Assembly: GCA_038233815.1 (NCBI GenBank)
Contig: JBBSVE010000085.1
Coordinates: forward strand, 1-14,016
Origin: JBBSVE01 sp038233815
Lineage (GTDB): Bacteria > Pseudomonadota > Alphaproteobacteria > Rhodobacterales > Rhodobacteraceae
DNA: 14,016 bases
Reading direction: 5' to 3'
Below are positions 7,479-13,890 of this stretch, piece after piece. The notes beneath the pieces are model-generated. The model saw only the letters and a program-made list of their open reading frames with translations, was not told the DNA's origin and ran no database searches. The position numbers and the translations under genes are program-made. Positions within the stretch are counted from its first letter, which is position 1; every line of letters starts with the position of its first letter.

Positions 7479-8401
7479 GCGACATCCCCCTCAGCCGCTA
7501 TGGCGCGCAGGCGGGATAGCCGCCCCTCCGCCGCCTTGTTGTAGAGGAACATGCCGAGCGTCAGGATCAGCAGCAGGATCAGGAGCAGGTTCGACATCGC
7601 CGCAGCGACGCCCAGCTCGCGGAACTCGAACGCGGTGCGCATGATGCGAAGCGCGATGATTTCGGTCGACACGCCCGGTCCGCCGTTGGTGAGCACGAGG
7701 ATCACCTCCAGCACCTTGAAGGCGTCGATGACGCGCAGGAGTGCGGTCACGATCAGCACCGGGACCATCAGCGGCAGCTTGATGTGGATGACCGTCTGCC
7801 AGCCGTTCGCCCCGTCGATTCGCGCCGCCTCCATCGCGGAGGAGGGCAGGGACTGGAGGGCGGCGAGCGAGAGGATGAAGATGAACGGCGTCCATTGCCA
7901 GACGTCCGCAATGACGATGGAGGTGAAGGCCCAGCTGCCGTCCGACAGCCACGGCACCGCGTCGAACCCCAGCCCGGTGAGGATGCGGTTGAAGGTGCCG
8001 ATGGTGGGCGCATACATGTAGCGCCACATCAGGCCGACCACGATGGGGGCTATCATCATCGGCAAAATGAAGATCGTGCGCAGCAGCGACATGCCCCGGA
8101 TGTTGCGGTCCAGAAGCAGCGCCAAACCCACGCCCAGCACCATCTCCACGCTGACGACGATGGCCGCGAACTTGATCGTGACCCACATGCTTTCGCGAAA
8201 CGTCGCATCGGCAAAGAGGTTCTGGTAGTTTCGAAAGCCCACATAGGTGCTTTCCCCGATGCGCTGGTTGGGCGCCCAGTCGAGAAAGCTCGCGTAGATC
8301 ATGTATCCGACCGGGTAGAGCAGGGCCACGACCATCACGATCCCCGCCGGGGCGAGGAACAGATAGGGCGTCGCACGGTTCAGGCTCTGACGGGCGGGCA
8401 T
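7475..8401 (-). CDS. Carbohydrate ABC transporter permease (MalF/UgpA-like, CUT1)
   Basis: This 308-residue inner-membrane permease is the second channel subunit. The N-terminal region is typical of MalF/UgpA types: PYLFLAPAGIVMVVALLYPVGYMIYASF at about 12-39. The helix LRTIFILPMMIAPIVVGLMWRYMY follows at 107-130. The cytoplasmic EAA loop is EAARIDGANGWQTVIHIKLP at 191-210. Further helices lie near 212-232 and 268-287. It heads the permease pair: its stop overlaps the start of the MalG-like gene. It begins 57 bases downstream of the binding-protein gene, with a GC-rich hairpin in between. Only a weak Shine-Dalgarno is visible (GGACC a few bases ahead). This may be a site where expression steps down from binding protein to permeases. 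Confidence 0.93.
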   Translation of the reverse strand: MPARQSLNRATPYLFLAPAGIVMVVALLYPVGYMIYASFLDWAPNQRIGESTYVGFRNYQNLFADATFRESMWVTIKFAAIVVSVEMVLGVGLALLLDRNIRGMSLLRTIFILPMMIAPIVVGLMWRYMYAPTIGTFNRILTGLGFDAVPWLSDGSWAFTSIVIADVWQWTPFIFILSLAALQSLPSSAMEAARIDGANGWQTVIHIKLPLMVPVLIVTALLRVIDAFKVLEVILVLTNGGPGVSTEIIALRIMRTAFEFRELGVAAAMSNLLLILLLILTLGMFLYNKAAEGRLSRLRAIAAEGDVA

Positions 8402-8422
8402 GGCAGGTCCATCGGATAAAGG

Positions 8423-8451
8423 GGGGGGCGGGCGCGGTGGGTCCGCCCCCC
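8423..8451 (-). promoter_or_regulatory. GC-rich intercistronic hairpin between binding-protein and permease genes
   Basis: On the transcribed (minus) strand, GGGGGGCGG (8451-8443) can pair perfectly with CCGCCCCCC (8431-8423) across an 11-base loop. Two more C residues follow and then TTTAT, so it lacks the long U tract of an intrinsic terminator. It begins 7 bases after the TAA of the binding-protein gene. In many binding-protein-dependent ABC operons a stem-loop here stabilises the upstream message or thins transcription into the permeases. That role is inferred; only the inverted repeat is seen. Confidence 0.55.
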
Positions 8452-8458
8452 GCGCCGG

Positions 8459-9799
8459 TTACTTCGCGTCGGACCAGGTGTAGTAGCCCGCCTCCTTCAT
8501 CGTGGCGCGGGTGCGGTCGGCCAGCCCGTCGAGCGCCTGTTTGATATCGGCATTCTCGGTCAGGATCTGGCTCATCGTGGTGCCGAGGTCGTTGTTGATC
8601 TTGCCCCAGACCGGGATGATCGGGCGCCAGTCGGGATCGGCGTATTTCAGCGCCTCGCCGAAGGTCGGCGCATAGGGGAACTTCGCCACCACGTCCGCAT
8701 CGGCATAGGTGGAGAAGCGCGACGGGCTGCCCCCTTCCATCGCCACCAGCTTGTCACCGTGCTTGGAGGTGAGCCACTGCATCAACAGGAACGCGGCCTC
8801 CTTTTGCTGGGAGTTCTTCGGGATCGCGATGCCGAAGCCGCCGGTCTCGGACGCGCGGACAGTGCCTTTGGGGTGGAGCGCCCAGCCGACCTTGCCCACG
8901 ACCTTGGAGGTCGAAGGATCGCCGAACTGCGAGGCAAAGGACGTGGCGTCCAGAAACATCGCCGTGCGGCCCTGCGCGAAGGCGGAGGCGGCGTCGGCGA
9001 CGGTGAAGCTTTTCGCCCCTTCCGGCCCGCAATCGACCATCTTCTTGAAGTTGGTCGCGGCCTGGACCCCGGCCTCGTTGTTCATGATCGGGTTCCACTG
9101 GTCGTCGAAGATCTTGCCGCCCAGGGGTGCCAGCTCCAGCAGGAAGCCGTGGCTCGCGTGCTGGCCCGAGGCGGAGCGCAGCGCCACGCCGCCCATTCCC
9201 GGCTCCAGCTTCGGGATCTCGCAGGCGAGCTTGACAAGCTCGTCCATCGTCTCGGGCACCTTGAGGTTGTGCTTTTCGAAGATGTCGGTGCGGTAGGCCA
9301 GCACCGACGTCTCCGCCCCGAACGGCAGCCCGTAAAGCGAGCCTGTGGGACCGGGCAGGTAGCCCTTCTTTCCGCCCACCACGCCGATGTTCTGCACGTA
9401 GCCGTCGATCAGGTCGGTCGCGTCATAGGACGGGTCGGCGAGCTTCGCGTCCATGAAATACTTGGCCGGGTTCTCCAGCTGGTCGGCGGCCACGAAATCG
9501 GCCTTGGAAAAGACCACGTAGGCCATCAGGTCATAGTCGCCCGTGGGCTTGGTCAGCTCCAGCGCCTGCTTGTCGCGCATCTTGAGATATTCGAGCTGAT
9601 CGACCTCGACCTTGATGCCCGTCTCCTTGGTGAACTCGGGCAGCACCTTCATCACCGCGTTGTAATGCGGATGCACCGGGAACAGCACGACGAGATCGGT
9701 CCCCTTGTAGGCATCATAGGGCCCCGCCATGGCGCCCCCGGCGGTCAGCGCGGCCAAGGCCGCCCCCGCCATTATCGGTTTCAGGTTCAGGTGCTTCAT
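8459..9799 (-). CDS. Periplasmic solute-binding protein of carbohydrate ABC transporter (family 1)
   Basis: This 446-residue secreted protein captures the substrate for the importer. Start ATG 9799 is chosen because AAGGAAGGAACGGA lies just ahead and a clean signal peptide follows: a Lys-containing N-terminus, hydrophobic 9-22, and a likely cut after A25 (AMA|G). There is no lipobox cysteine. The mature part has the two-lobed family-1 binding-protein pattern: DLVVLFPVHPHYNAVMKVLPEFTKETGI early (35-62), YGLPFGAETSVLAYRTDIFEK (156-175), DAASAFAQGRTAMFLDATSFA (269-289) and GGFGIAIPKNSQQKEAAFLLMQWLTS (320-345). The 34-base gap from the ATPase gene suggests strong independent translation. The substrate is not evident from sequence; adjacent aldonate dehydrogenases suggest idonate, gluconate or a ketoaldonate, but a polyol or sugar remains possible. 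Confidence 0.92.
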   Translation of the reverse strand: MKHLNLKPIMAGAALAALTAGGAMAGPYDAYKGTDLVVLFPVHPHYNAVMKVLPEFTKETGIKVEVDQLEYLKMRDKQALELTKPTGDYDLMAYVVFSKADFVAADQLENPAKYFMDAKLADPSYDATDLIDGYVQNIGVVGGKKGYLPGPTGSLYGLPFGAETSVLAYRTDIFEKHNLKVPETMDELVKLACEIPKLEPGMGGVALRSASGQHASHGFLLELAPLGGKIFDDQWNPIMNNEAGVQAATNFKKMVDCGPEGAKSFTVADAASAFAQGRTAMFLDATSFASQFGDPSTSKVVGKVGWALHPKGTVRASETGGFGIAIPKNSQQKEAAFLLMQWLTSKHGDKLVAMEGGSPSRFSTYADADVVAKFPYAPTFGEALKYADPDWRPIIPVWGKINNDLGTTMSQILTENADIKQALDGLADRTRATMKEAGYYTWSDAK

Positions 9800-9833
9800 T
9801 CCGTTCCTTCCTTTTATGGTTCGTGTCGCGGGT

Positions 9834-10916
9834 TCACAGGCGCTGACCCGTCTCACGGTCGAAGATCATCATCTCGTCGGTCAGCACCGCGAAATCCTGC
9901 ACGGTGCCAGTGCGCAGCGGGGCGGAGCTTGCCACCTCGATCAGGATCTCGGCGGTGCCACAGCGGGTCGCGAGGATGGATTGCGAGCCGAGATATTCGG
10001 CCACCGCGATCCGCACCGTGATCGGCGCGCCGGCACCGGTATCGGCGCTGAAGGACGACGGGCGCAGGCCCAGATCGACCGTGCGTGCGGCGGCCTTCGC
10101 CACCCGTGCGGCCAGCGCGTCTGGCAGGGGCAGCGCGAATCCGTCGCCCCGCGCGATGGTGCGGCCGCCCTCCTCGACCAGATCGGCGGGCAGGAAGTTC
10201 ATCGTGGGACTGCCGATGAAGCCCGCGACGAAGCGGTTGACCGGCTGCTTGAACAAAGCCTCAGGCGTGCCCTGCTGCTGGATCCGGCCCTCGTTCATCA
10301 CCACGATCCGGTCGCCGAGCGTCATCGCCTCGATCTGGTCGTGGGTGACATAGACCATGTTCTTGTCGATCGTGTCGCGCATCTCCGCCAGCTCGGTGCG
10401 CATCTTGGCGCGCAGCTTGGCGTCGAGGTTGGAGAGCGGCTCGTCAAACAGGAACGTGCCCGCATCCCGCACCATCGCGCGTCCCATCGCCACGCGCTGG
10501 CGCTGGCCGCCGGACAGTTCGGCGGGCTTCCTATCCAGAAGATGCGCGATGTTGAGAAGGCCCGCGACCCGCTCCACCTTCGCCGCGATCTCCGTCTTGG
10601 ATGTGCGGGCGAGGCGCAGCGCGAAGGACATGTTCCGCGCGACCGTCATGTGGGGATAGAGCGCGTAATCCTGGAACACCATCGCCACGTCGCGCTCCTT
10701 CGGCTCCAGCGCGCTGATCGGCTTGCCGTCGAACAGGATCTCGCCGCCCGACAGCGTCTCCAGCCCGGCGAGGATGCGCAGAGTGGTGGACTTGCCGCAG
10801 CCCGAGGGGCCGACGAGGACGGTGAACTCGCCGTCCGGGAGTGTCAGGTCGAACGGATGCAGGACCTGCACGGTACCGTAGGATTTCTCCACCCGGTCGA
10901 AGACGATTTCCGGCAC
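9834..10916 (-). CDS. Carbohydrate ABC transporter ATP-binding protein (MalK/UgpC-like)
   Basis: This 360-residue ATPase powers the importer from the cytoplasmic side. Motifs in order: Walker A GPSGCGKST (36-44), Q-loop Q82, signature LSGGQRQR (134-141), Walker B FLFDEP (155-160), D-loop SNLD (162-165) and switch His H192. Residues from about 235 form the MalK-type regulatory C-terminal domain (FIGSPTMNFLPADLV, then LGLRPSSFS). The start is GTG 10916; it is fixed on the upstream side because an in-frame TGA lies immediately before it. A strong GGGAGGGG sits 5 bases ahead. It is the first gene of the leftward unit and is divergent from the LacI-family regulator, which presumably controls it. 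Confidence 0.95.
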   Translation of the reverse strand: MPEIVFDRVEKSYGTVQVLHPFDLTLPDGEFTVLVGPSGCGKSTTLRILAGLETLSGGEILFDGKPISALEPKERDVAMVFQDYALYPHMTVARNMSFALRLARTSKTEIAAKVERVAGLLNIAHLLDRKPAELSGGQRQRVAMGRAMVRDAGTFLFDEPLSNLDAKLRAKMRTELAEMRDTIDKNMVYVTHDQIEAMTLGDRIVVMNEGRIQQQGTPEALFKQPVNRFVAGFIGSPTMNFLPADLVEEGGRTIARGDGFALPLPDALAARVAKAAARTVDLGLRPSSFSADTGAGAPITVRIAVAEYLGSQSILATRCGTAEILIEVASSAPLRTGTVQDFAVLTDEMMIFDRETGQRL

Positions 10917-11038
10917 TCAATCCCCTCCCAAGGATCAGACGGGAACGCCCGTCAGCCGTCACAGTCGGGCAAATGACCCACCCGGACCAGTGCATCGCTG
11001 AAGGAAGTGCGTTACCGTTAACGTGAAGGGGACATGTG
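10917..11038. promoter_or_regulatory. Divergent control region between transporter unit and LacI-family regulator
   Basis: These 122 bases must hold promoters for both directions. Visible elements: the Shine-Dalgarno of the ATPase gene (complement of 10922-10929); a perfect 6-bp inverted repeat GACGGG/CCCGTC with a 4-base loop at 10938-10953 in the transporter leader; an imperfect operator-like palindrome at 11010-11023; and the GGGG Shine-Dalgarno of the regulator at 11028-11031. I do not see a convincing -35/-10 pair on either strand, so promoter positions are left open. Confidence 0.6.
11010..11023. promoter_or_regulatory. Candidate LacI-family (GntR/IdnR-type) operator 1
   Basis: CGTTACCGTTAACG is a 14-base imperfect palindrome with a central CG, 12 of its 14 positions being symmetric. 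LacI-family repressors usually bind palindromes with a central CG. The inner GTTACCG.TAAC differs at one base from GTTACCGGTAAC, the core I recall for E. coli GntR/IdnR sites. It lies 15 bases before the chosen regulator start and about 94 bases upstream of the ATPase start, suited to autoregulation and transporter control. Confidence 0.6.
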
Positions 11039-12085
11039 ATGATGGACGATCCGACCCCTCTCCGGCGCAGACGTCTCGACGGCACCGGGATCCGTGACGT
11101 GGCACGTGCGGCGGGTGTCAGCGCGATGTCGGTCAGCCGCGCGCTCCGCGGTGTCGATGGCGTGTCGGAGGCGACCCGCGCCCGGATCCTGGAGACGGCG
11201 CGCAGGCTCCGCTACCAGCCCGACAGCAACGCCCGCGCGCTGACGATGGCCAATGCCGACCTGATCGGCATTTCGCTGCCCACATTCGCCAACGACGTTT
11301 TCGCCGACATCCTGTCCGGCATGCGCCGCACGTTCGAGCAGGCGGGCTATTCCAGCATCATCGACACCACGGAATACGACCCCGACGTGGAATGGCGCTG
11401 GGCGGAGCGGCTCCTCTCCTGGCGCCCGGCGGCGATGATCCTTACCGGGACCGACCACCATCCGGCGCTTGTCGCACGGATCAGAGAGGCGCGCGTCCCG
11501 ACGCTGGAGATCTGGGACTGGGCGCCCGATCCGATCGACCTCTGCGTCGGCATCGACCATCATGCCGCGGGCGTCCTGATCGGGCGTCATGCGGCGGACC
11601 TCGGCTACCGCGCGCCGGTTTTCATCGGCGCGCCGGAAGGGCGGGACCGGCGCGCCGACAACCGCCGCCGCGGGCTGGAGGCGGCCTTCGCGGATCGTCC
11701 CGCCGCCCCGCTTCGGGCGTTCGGGATGGTGGAGGACAATGCCTTCTCCGCCGGCGCAAAGGGTATGCGCATGGCGCTGGAGGCCCCCGGACCGCGCCCC
11801 GACATGGCATTCTTCCTCAACGATCACATGGCGTTCGGGGGTATGATGACCTGCGGGGAGATGGGCCTCTCGGTGCCCGGCGACATCGGCATTGCGGGGT
11901 TCAACCAGCTTGGCCTCACCTCCGTGCTGCCGGTCGCGATGACCACCGTGCGCACCCCGCGGCGGGAGATCGGAGTGATCGGCGCGCGCCACGTCATCGC
12001 GCGGATCAACGGGCTGTCGCCGGACCGGGCCGTGGCGCTACCGGTAACGGTGGTGCCGGGCGCCACGACATCCCCCCGGCGCTGA
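11039..12085 (+). CDS. LacI-family transcriptional repressor, GntR/IdnR-like
   Basis: This 348-residue DNA-binding regulator has an N-terminal helix-turn-helix at 17-38 (GIRDVARAAGVSAMSVSRALRG) and a hinge at about 55-68 (RRLRYQPDSNARAL). A periplasmic-binding-protein-like sensor domain covers about 75-340. Resemblance to E. coli GntR/IdnR goes beyond the HTH: LIGISLPTFANDVFADIL (75-92) and ERLLSWRPAAMILTGTDHHP (123-142) recall their LLPSLTNQVFAEVL and ERLESMLSWNIDGLILTE segments. ATG 11039 is preferred, 7 bases from GGGG; GTG 11036 and ATG 11042 are in-frame alternatives. It is divergent from the transporter unit and convergent with idnO across a 4-base gap. It likely represses the transporter and dehydrogenase genes in response to gluconate, idonate or a ketoaldonate; the ligand is inferred. 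Confidence 0.93.
   Translation: MMDDPTPLRRRRLDGTGIRDVARAAGVSAMSVSRALRGVDGVSEATRARILETARRLRYQPDSNARALTMANADLIGISLPTFANDVFADILSGMRRTFEQAGYSSIIDTTEYDPDVEWRWAERLLSWRPAAMILTGTDHHPALVARIREARVPTLEIWDWAPDPIDLCVGIDHHAAGVLIGRHAADLGYRAPVFIGAPEGRDRRADNRRRGLEAAFADRPAAPLRAFGMVEDNAFSAGAKGMRMALEAPGPRPDMAFFLNDHMAFGGMMTCGEMGLSVPGDIGIAGFNQLGLTSVLPVAMTTVRTPRREIGVIGARHVIARINGLSPDRAVALPVTVVPGATTSPRR
12036..12049. promoter_or_regulatory. Candidate operator 2 inside the 3' end of the LacI-family gene
   Basis: CGCTACCGGTAACG is a near-perfect palindrome centred on CCGG; only the third base and its partner fail to pair. Its core GCTACCGGTAAC differs at one base from GTTACCGGTAAC and resembles candidate operator 1. 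It lies in the coding sequence for ALPVTV, about 1 kb from operator 1, with no promoter nearby. It could be an auxiliary site for looping, or chance constrained by coding. Tentative. Confidence 0.35.
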
Positions 12086-12093
12086 CCGGTCAG
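12082..12093. repeat. Perfect palindrome spanning convergent stop codons
   Basis: CTGACCGGTCAG is a perfect 12-base palindrome covering the TGA of the LacI-family gene (12083-12085) and the TGA of idnO on the other strand (12090-12092). Part of the symmetry follows automatically from facing TGA stops. There is no T tract, so it is not an obvious bidirectional terminator. Confidence 0.5.
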
Positions 12094-12857
12094 AGCGAGG
12101 CGGTGATCCCGCCGTCGACATAAAGCGTGTGCCCGTTGACAAAGGTCGAGGCGTCCGAGGCGAGGAAGATGCAGGCCCCCACCAGCTCCTCCACCCGGCC
12201 CCAGCGGCCCGCGGGCGTGCGCTTTTCCAGCCATTCGGTGAAGGCCGGGTCCGCCACCAGCGCCGCATTCAGCGGCGTGTCGAAATAGCCCGGCGCCAGC
12301 GCGTTGCAGGTCAGCCCATGACGCGCCCAGTCCGTCGCCATGCCCTTGGTGAGGTTGGCCACCGCCCCCTTGGTCGCCGTGTAGGGCGCGATCCCCGGCC
12401 GGGCGAGCGCCGACTGCACCGAGGCGATGTTGACGATCTTGCCCCGCCCGCGCCCGATCATGTGGCGCGCGCAGGCCTGCCCGACATGGAACACCGACGC
12501 CACGTTGGTCTGGAGAAGCCGCTCGAACGCGTCGGCGGGAAACTCCTCCAGCGGGCCGCGGTGCTGCATACCCGCGTTGTTCACCAGAATGTCGATCGGG
12601 CCAACATCCCGCTCGAACCCGTCGACGGCGCGTCGCACGCCCGCGTGGTCCGTCGCGTCGAAGGAGAGGATGTGGACCGTGGCCCCCTCCGCGCGCAGAG
12701 TCTGCGCTGCCGCGTCCAGCGTCGCGGCGGTCCGGCCGTTGAGCACAATGGCGGCCCCGGCCTGCGCCAGACCGCGCGCCAGCGCAAAGCCGATGCCCTG
12801 CGACGATCCGGTGACGAGCGCCCGGCGCCCCGACAGGTCAAAAAGCTTCACGCTCAT
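12090..12857 (-). CDS. idnO: Gluconate 5-dehydrogenase-like short-chain dehydrogenase (5-ketogluconate reductase)
   Basis: This 255-residue cytoplasmic SDR probably interconverts 5-keto-D-gluconate and D-gluconate with NAD(P)H. The cofactor motif is TGSSQGIG (16-23), followed by VLNGR at 38-42 and NNAG at 93-96. The catalytic set is N118, S146, Y159 and K163. The blocks GPIDILVNNAG, RGRGKIVNIASVQSALARPG, APYTATKGAV, LTKGMATDWARHGL, KRTPAGRWGRVEELVGA and the C-terminal DGGITASL closely recall Gluconobacter and E. coli gluconate 5-dehydrogenase, much closer than generic SDRs. The length equals the family norm. GAGGAAAA lies about 12 bases before the ATG, a weak site. It is divergent from a D-2-hydroxyacid dehydrogenase and near an idonate dehydrogenase, a set that supports the role. 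A related aldonate specificity is possible. Confidence 0.88.
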   Translation of the reverse strand: MSVKLFDLSGRRALVTGSSQGIGFALARGLAQAGAAIVLNGRTAATLDAAAQTLRAEGATVHILSFDATDHAGVRRAVDGFERDVGPIDILVNNAGMQHRGPLEEFPADAFERLLQTNVASVFHVGQACARHMIGRGRGKIVNIASVQSALARPGIAPYTATKGAVANLTKGMATDWARHGLTCNALAPGYFDTPLNAALVADPAFTEWLEKRTPAGRWGRVEELVGACIFLASDASTFVNGHTLYVDGGITASL

Positions 12858-12941
12858 GGTGGTGCCATTTTCCTCTCGACGCGGACGGGTCTGCGCCTCA
12901 TGTTACCCGGCACGATCCTTGTCAACCATCCGGAGCGCCCG
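12858..12941. promoter_or_regulatory. Divergent control region between idnO and the hydroxyacid dehydrogenase
   Basis: These 84 bases separate two divergent start codons and should contain both promoters. A left half-site matching the operator core lies at 12900-12916, and a CGGAG Shine-Dalgarno for the rightward gene lies at 12931-12935. I see no confident -35/-10 hexamers. Confidence 0.55.
12900..12916. promoter_or_regulatory. Candidate GntR/IdnR-type operator 3 (degenerate)
   Basis: ATGTTACCCGGCACGAT has a perfect left half (GTTACC) of the core seen in operators 1 and 2 and a degraded right half: 9 of 12 core positions agree with GTTACCGGTAAC. Its first ten bases, ATGTTACCCG, match what I recall of natural E. 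coli GntR sites. The placement between two divergent dehydrogenase genes favours an operator; symmetry is weak, so confidence is limited. Confidence 0.4.
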
Positions 12942-13889
12942 ATGACCAAACCCGACATCCTGCAGATGGGCTCCTACGCGGCCTGGGATCAGGGGCCGCT
13001 CGAGGATGCCTTTCAGATGCACCGCTATTTCGAAGCCGACGACAAGGCCGCGTTCCTTGCCCGCGTCGGACCAAGCATCAAGGGCATCGCGACGCGCGGC
13101 GATCTCGGTGCACCGCGCGAGGTGATCGAGGCCTGTCCGAACCTCGGGATCGTCGCGGTCTACGGCGTGGGCTTCGATGCCGTCGATCTCGATGCCTGCC
13201 GGGAGCGGGACGTGCGGGTGACGAACACGCCAGACGTTCTCAACGGCGACGTGGCCGATCTGGGCGTGGCGATGATGCTGGCGCTCGCGCGGGGAATAGT
13301 GCCGGCCTCGGACTGGGTGCAGACCGGGTCGTGGGGCACCAAGGGGTCGCATCCGTTGCAGACGCGGGTCTGGGGGCGCAAGGCGGGCATCCTCGGTCTC
13401 GGCCGGATCGGCTTTGAGGTCGGGCGGCGGCTGGCGGCGTTCGATCTCGACGTGGCCTACAGCGCCACGGCAGAAAAGGAAAATGCCAAGGACTGGACCT
13501 TCATCCAGGACCCGGTGGCGCTTGCCCGCCATTCCGATTTCCTGTTCGTGACGCTTGCCGCCTCGGCCCGGACGCGCCACATCGTGAACCGCGAGGTGTT
13601 GGACGCGCTCGGCCCCGACGGCATGATCATCAACATCAGCCGGGCCTCCAACATCGACGAGGCGGCCCTGCTGGACGCGCTGGAGGCCCGCACGATCAAG
13701 GGCGCGGCGCTCGACGTGTTCGAGGGCGAGCCGCAGGTCGATCCGCGCTTTCTGGCGCTCGACAACGTGCTGCTGCAGCCGCACCACGCGTCGGCCACGG
13801 ACGCCACGCGCAAGGCGATGGGGGCGCTGGTGCGCGAAAACCTCACCGCGTTCTTTGCCGGCACGCCGCTGCCGACCCCGGTGATCTGA
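12942..13889 (+). CDS. D-2-hydroxyacid dehydrogenase (probable 2-ketoaldonate / glyoxylate-hydroxypyruvate reductase)
   Basis: This 315-residue cytoplasmic oxidoreductase reduces 2-keto acids to D-2-hydroxy acids. The Rossmann motif is GLGRIG (152-157). Catalytic residues are R234 in NISRAS, E263 in DVFEGEP and H281 in PHHAS, the standard Arg-Glu-His set of the family. The second Rossmann strand ends AYSATAEKE (172-180) without the Asp typical of strict NAD enzymes, so NADPH use is plausible. ATG 12942 has CGGAG 6 bases ahead; ATG 12900 is in frame but would start inside the candidate operator and lacks a good ribosome site. With idnO divergent and an idonate-type dehydrogenase starting 1 base after its stop, a 2-ketoaldonate reductase (E. 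coli GhrB-like, acting on 2-keto-L-gulonate or 2-ketogluconate) is the best guess. Substrate is inferred. Confidence 0.88.
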   Translation: MTKPDILQMGSYAAWDQGPLEDAFQMHRYFEADDKAAFLARVGPSIKGIATRGDLGAPREVIEACPNLGIVAVYGVGFDAVDLDACRERDVRVTNTPDVLNGDVADLGVAMMLALARGIVPASDWVQTGSWGTKGSHPLQTRVWGRKAGILGLGRIGFEVGRRLAAFDLDVAYSATAEKENAKDWTFIQDPVALARHSDFLFVTLAASARTRHIVNREVLDALGPDGMIINISRASNIDEAALLDALEARTIKGAALDVFEGEPQVDPRFLALDNVLLQPHHASATDATRKAMGALVRENLTAFFAGTPLPTPVI

Positions 13890-13890
13890 G

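Noticed and set aside
9800..9856. Earlier ATG for the solute-binding protein, adding 19 residues
   Set aside because: It would overlap the ATPase gene, put polar Arg-rich residues ahead of the signal peptide and waste the strong AAGGAAGGAACGGA site before ATG 9799.
11034..11039. ATGTGA start-stop pair just ahead of the LacI-family gene
   Set aside because: It is a chance overlap of start-like triplets; no peptide is encoded, and the Shine-Dalgarno spacing fits ATG 11039.
12055..12080. GCCGGG/CCCGGC inverted repeat near the end of the LacI-family gene as a terminator
   Set aside because: It lies wholly inside coding sequence, has a 14-base loop and no following T tract on either strand.
12129..12941. 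Long upstream extension of the hydroxyacid dehydrogenase frame
   Set aside because: The extension lies antisense to idnO and looks like low-complexity shadow sequence; ATG 12942 has a good ribosome site and gives the family's normal N-terminus.
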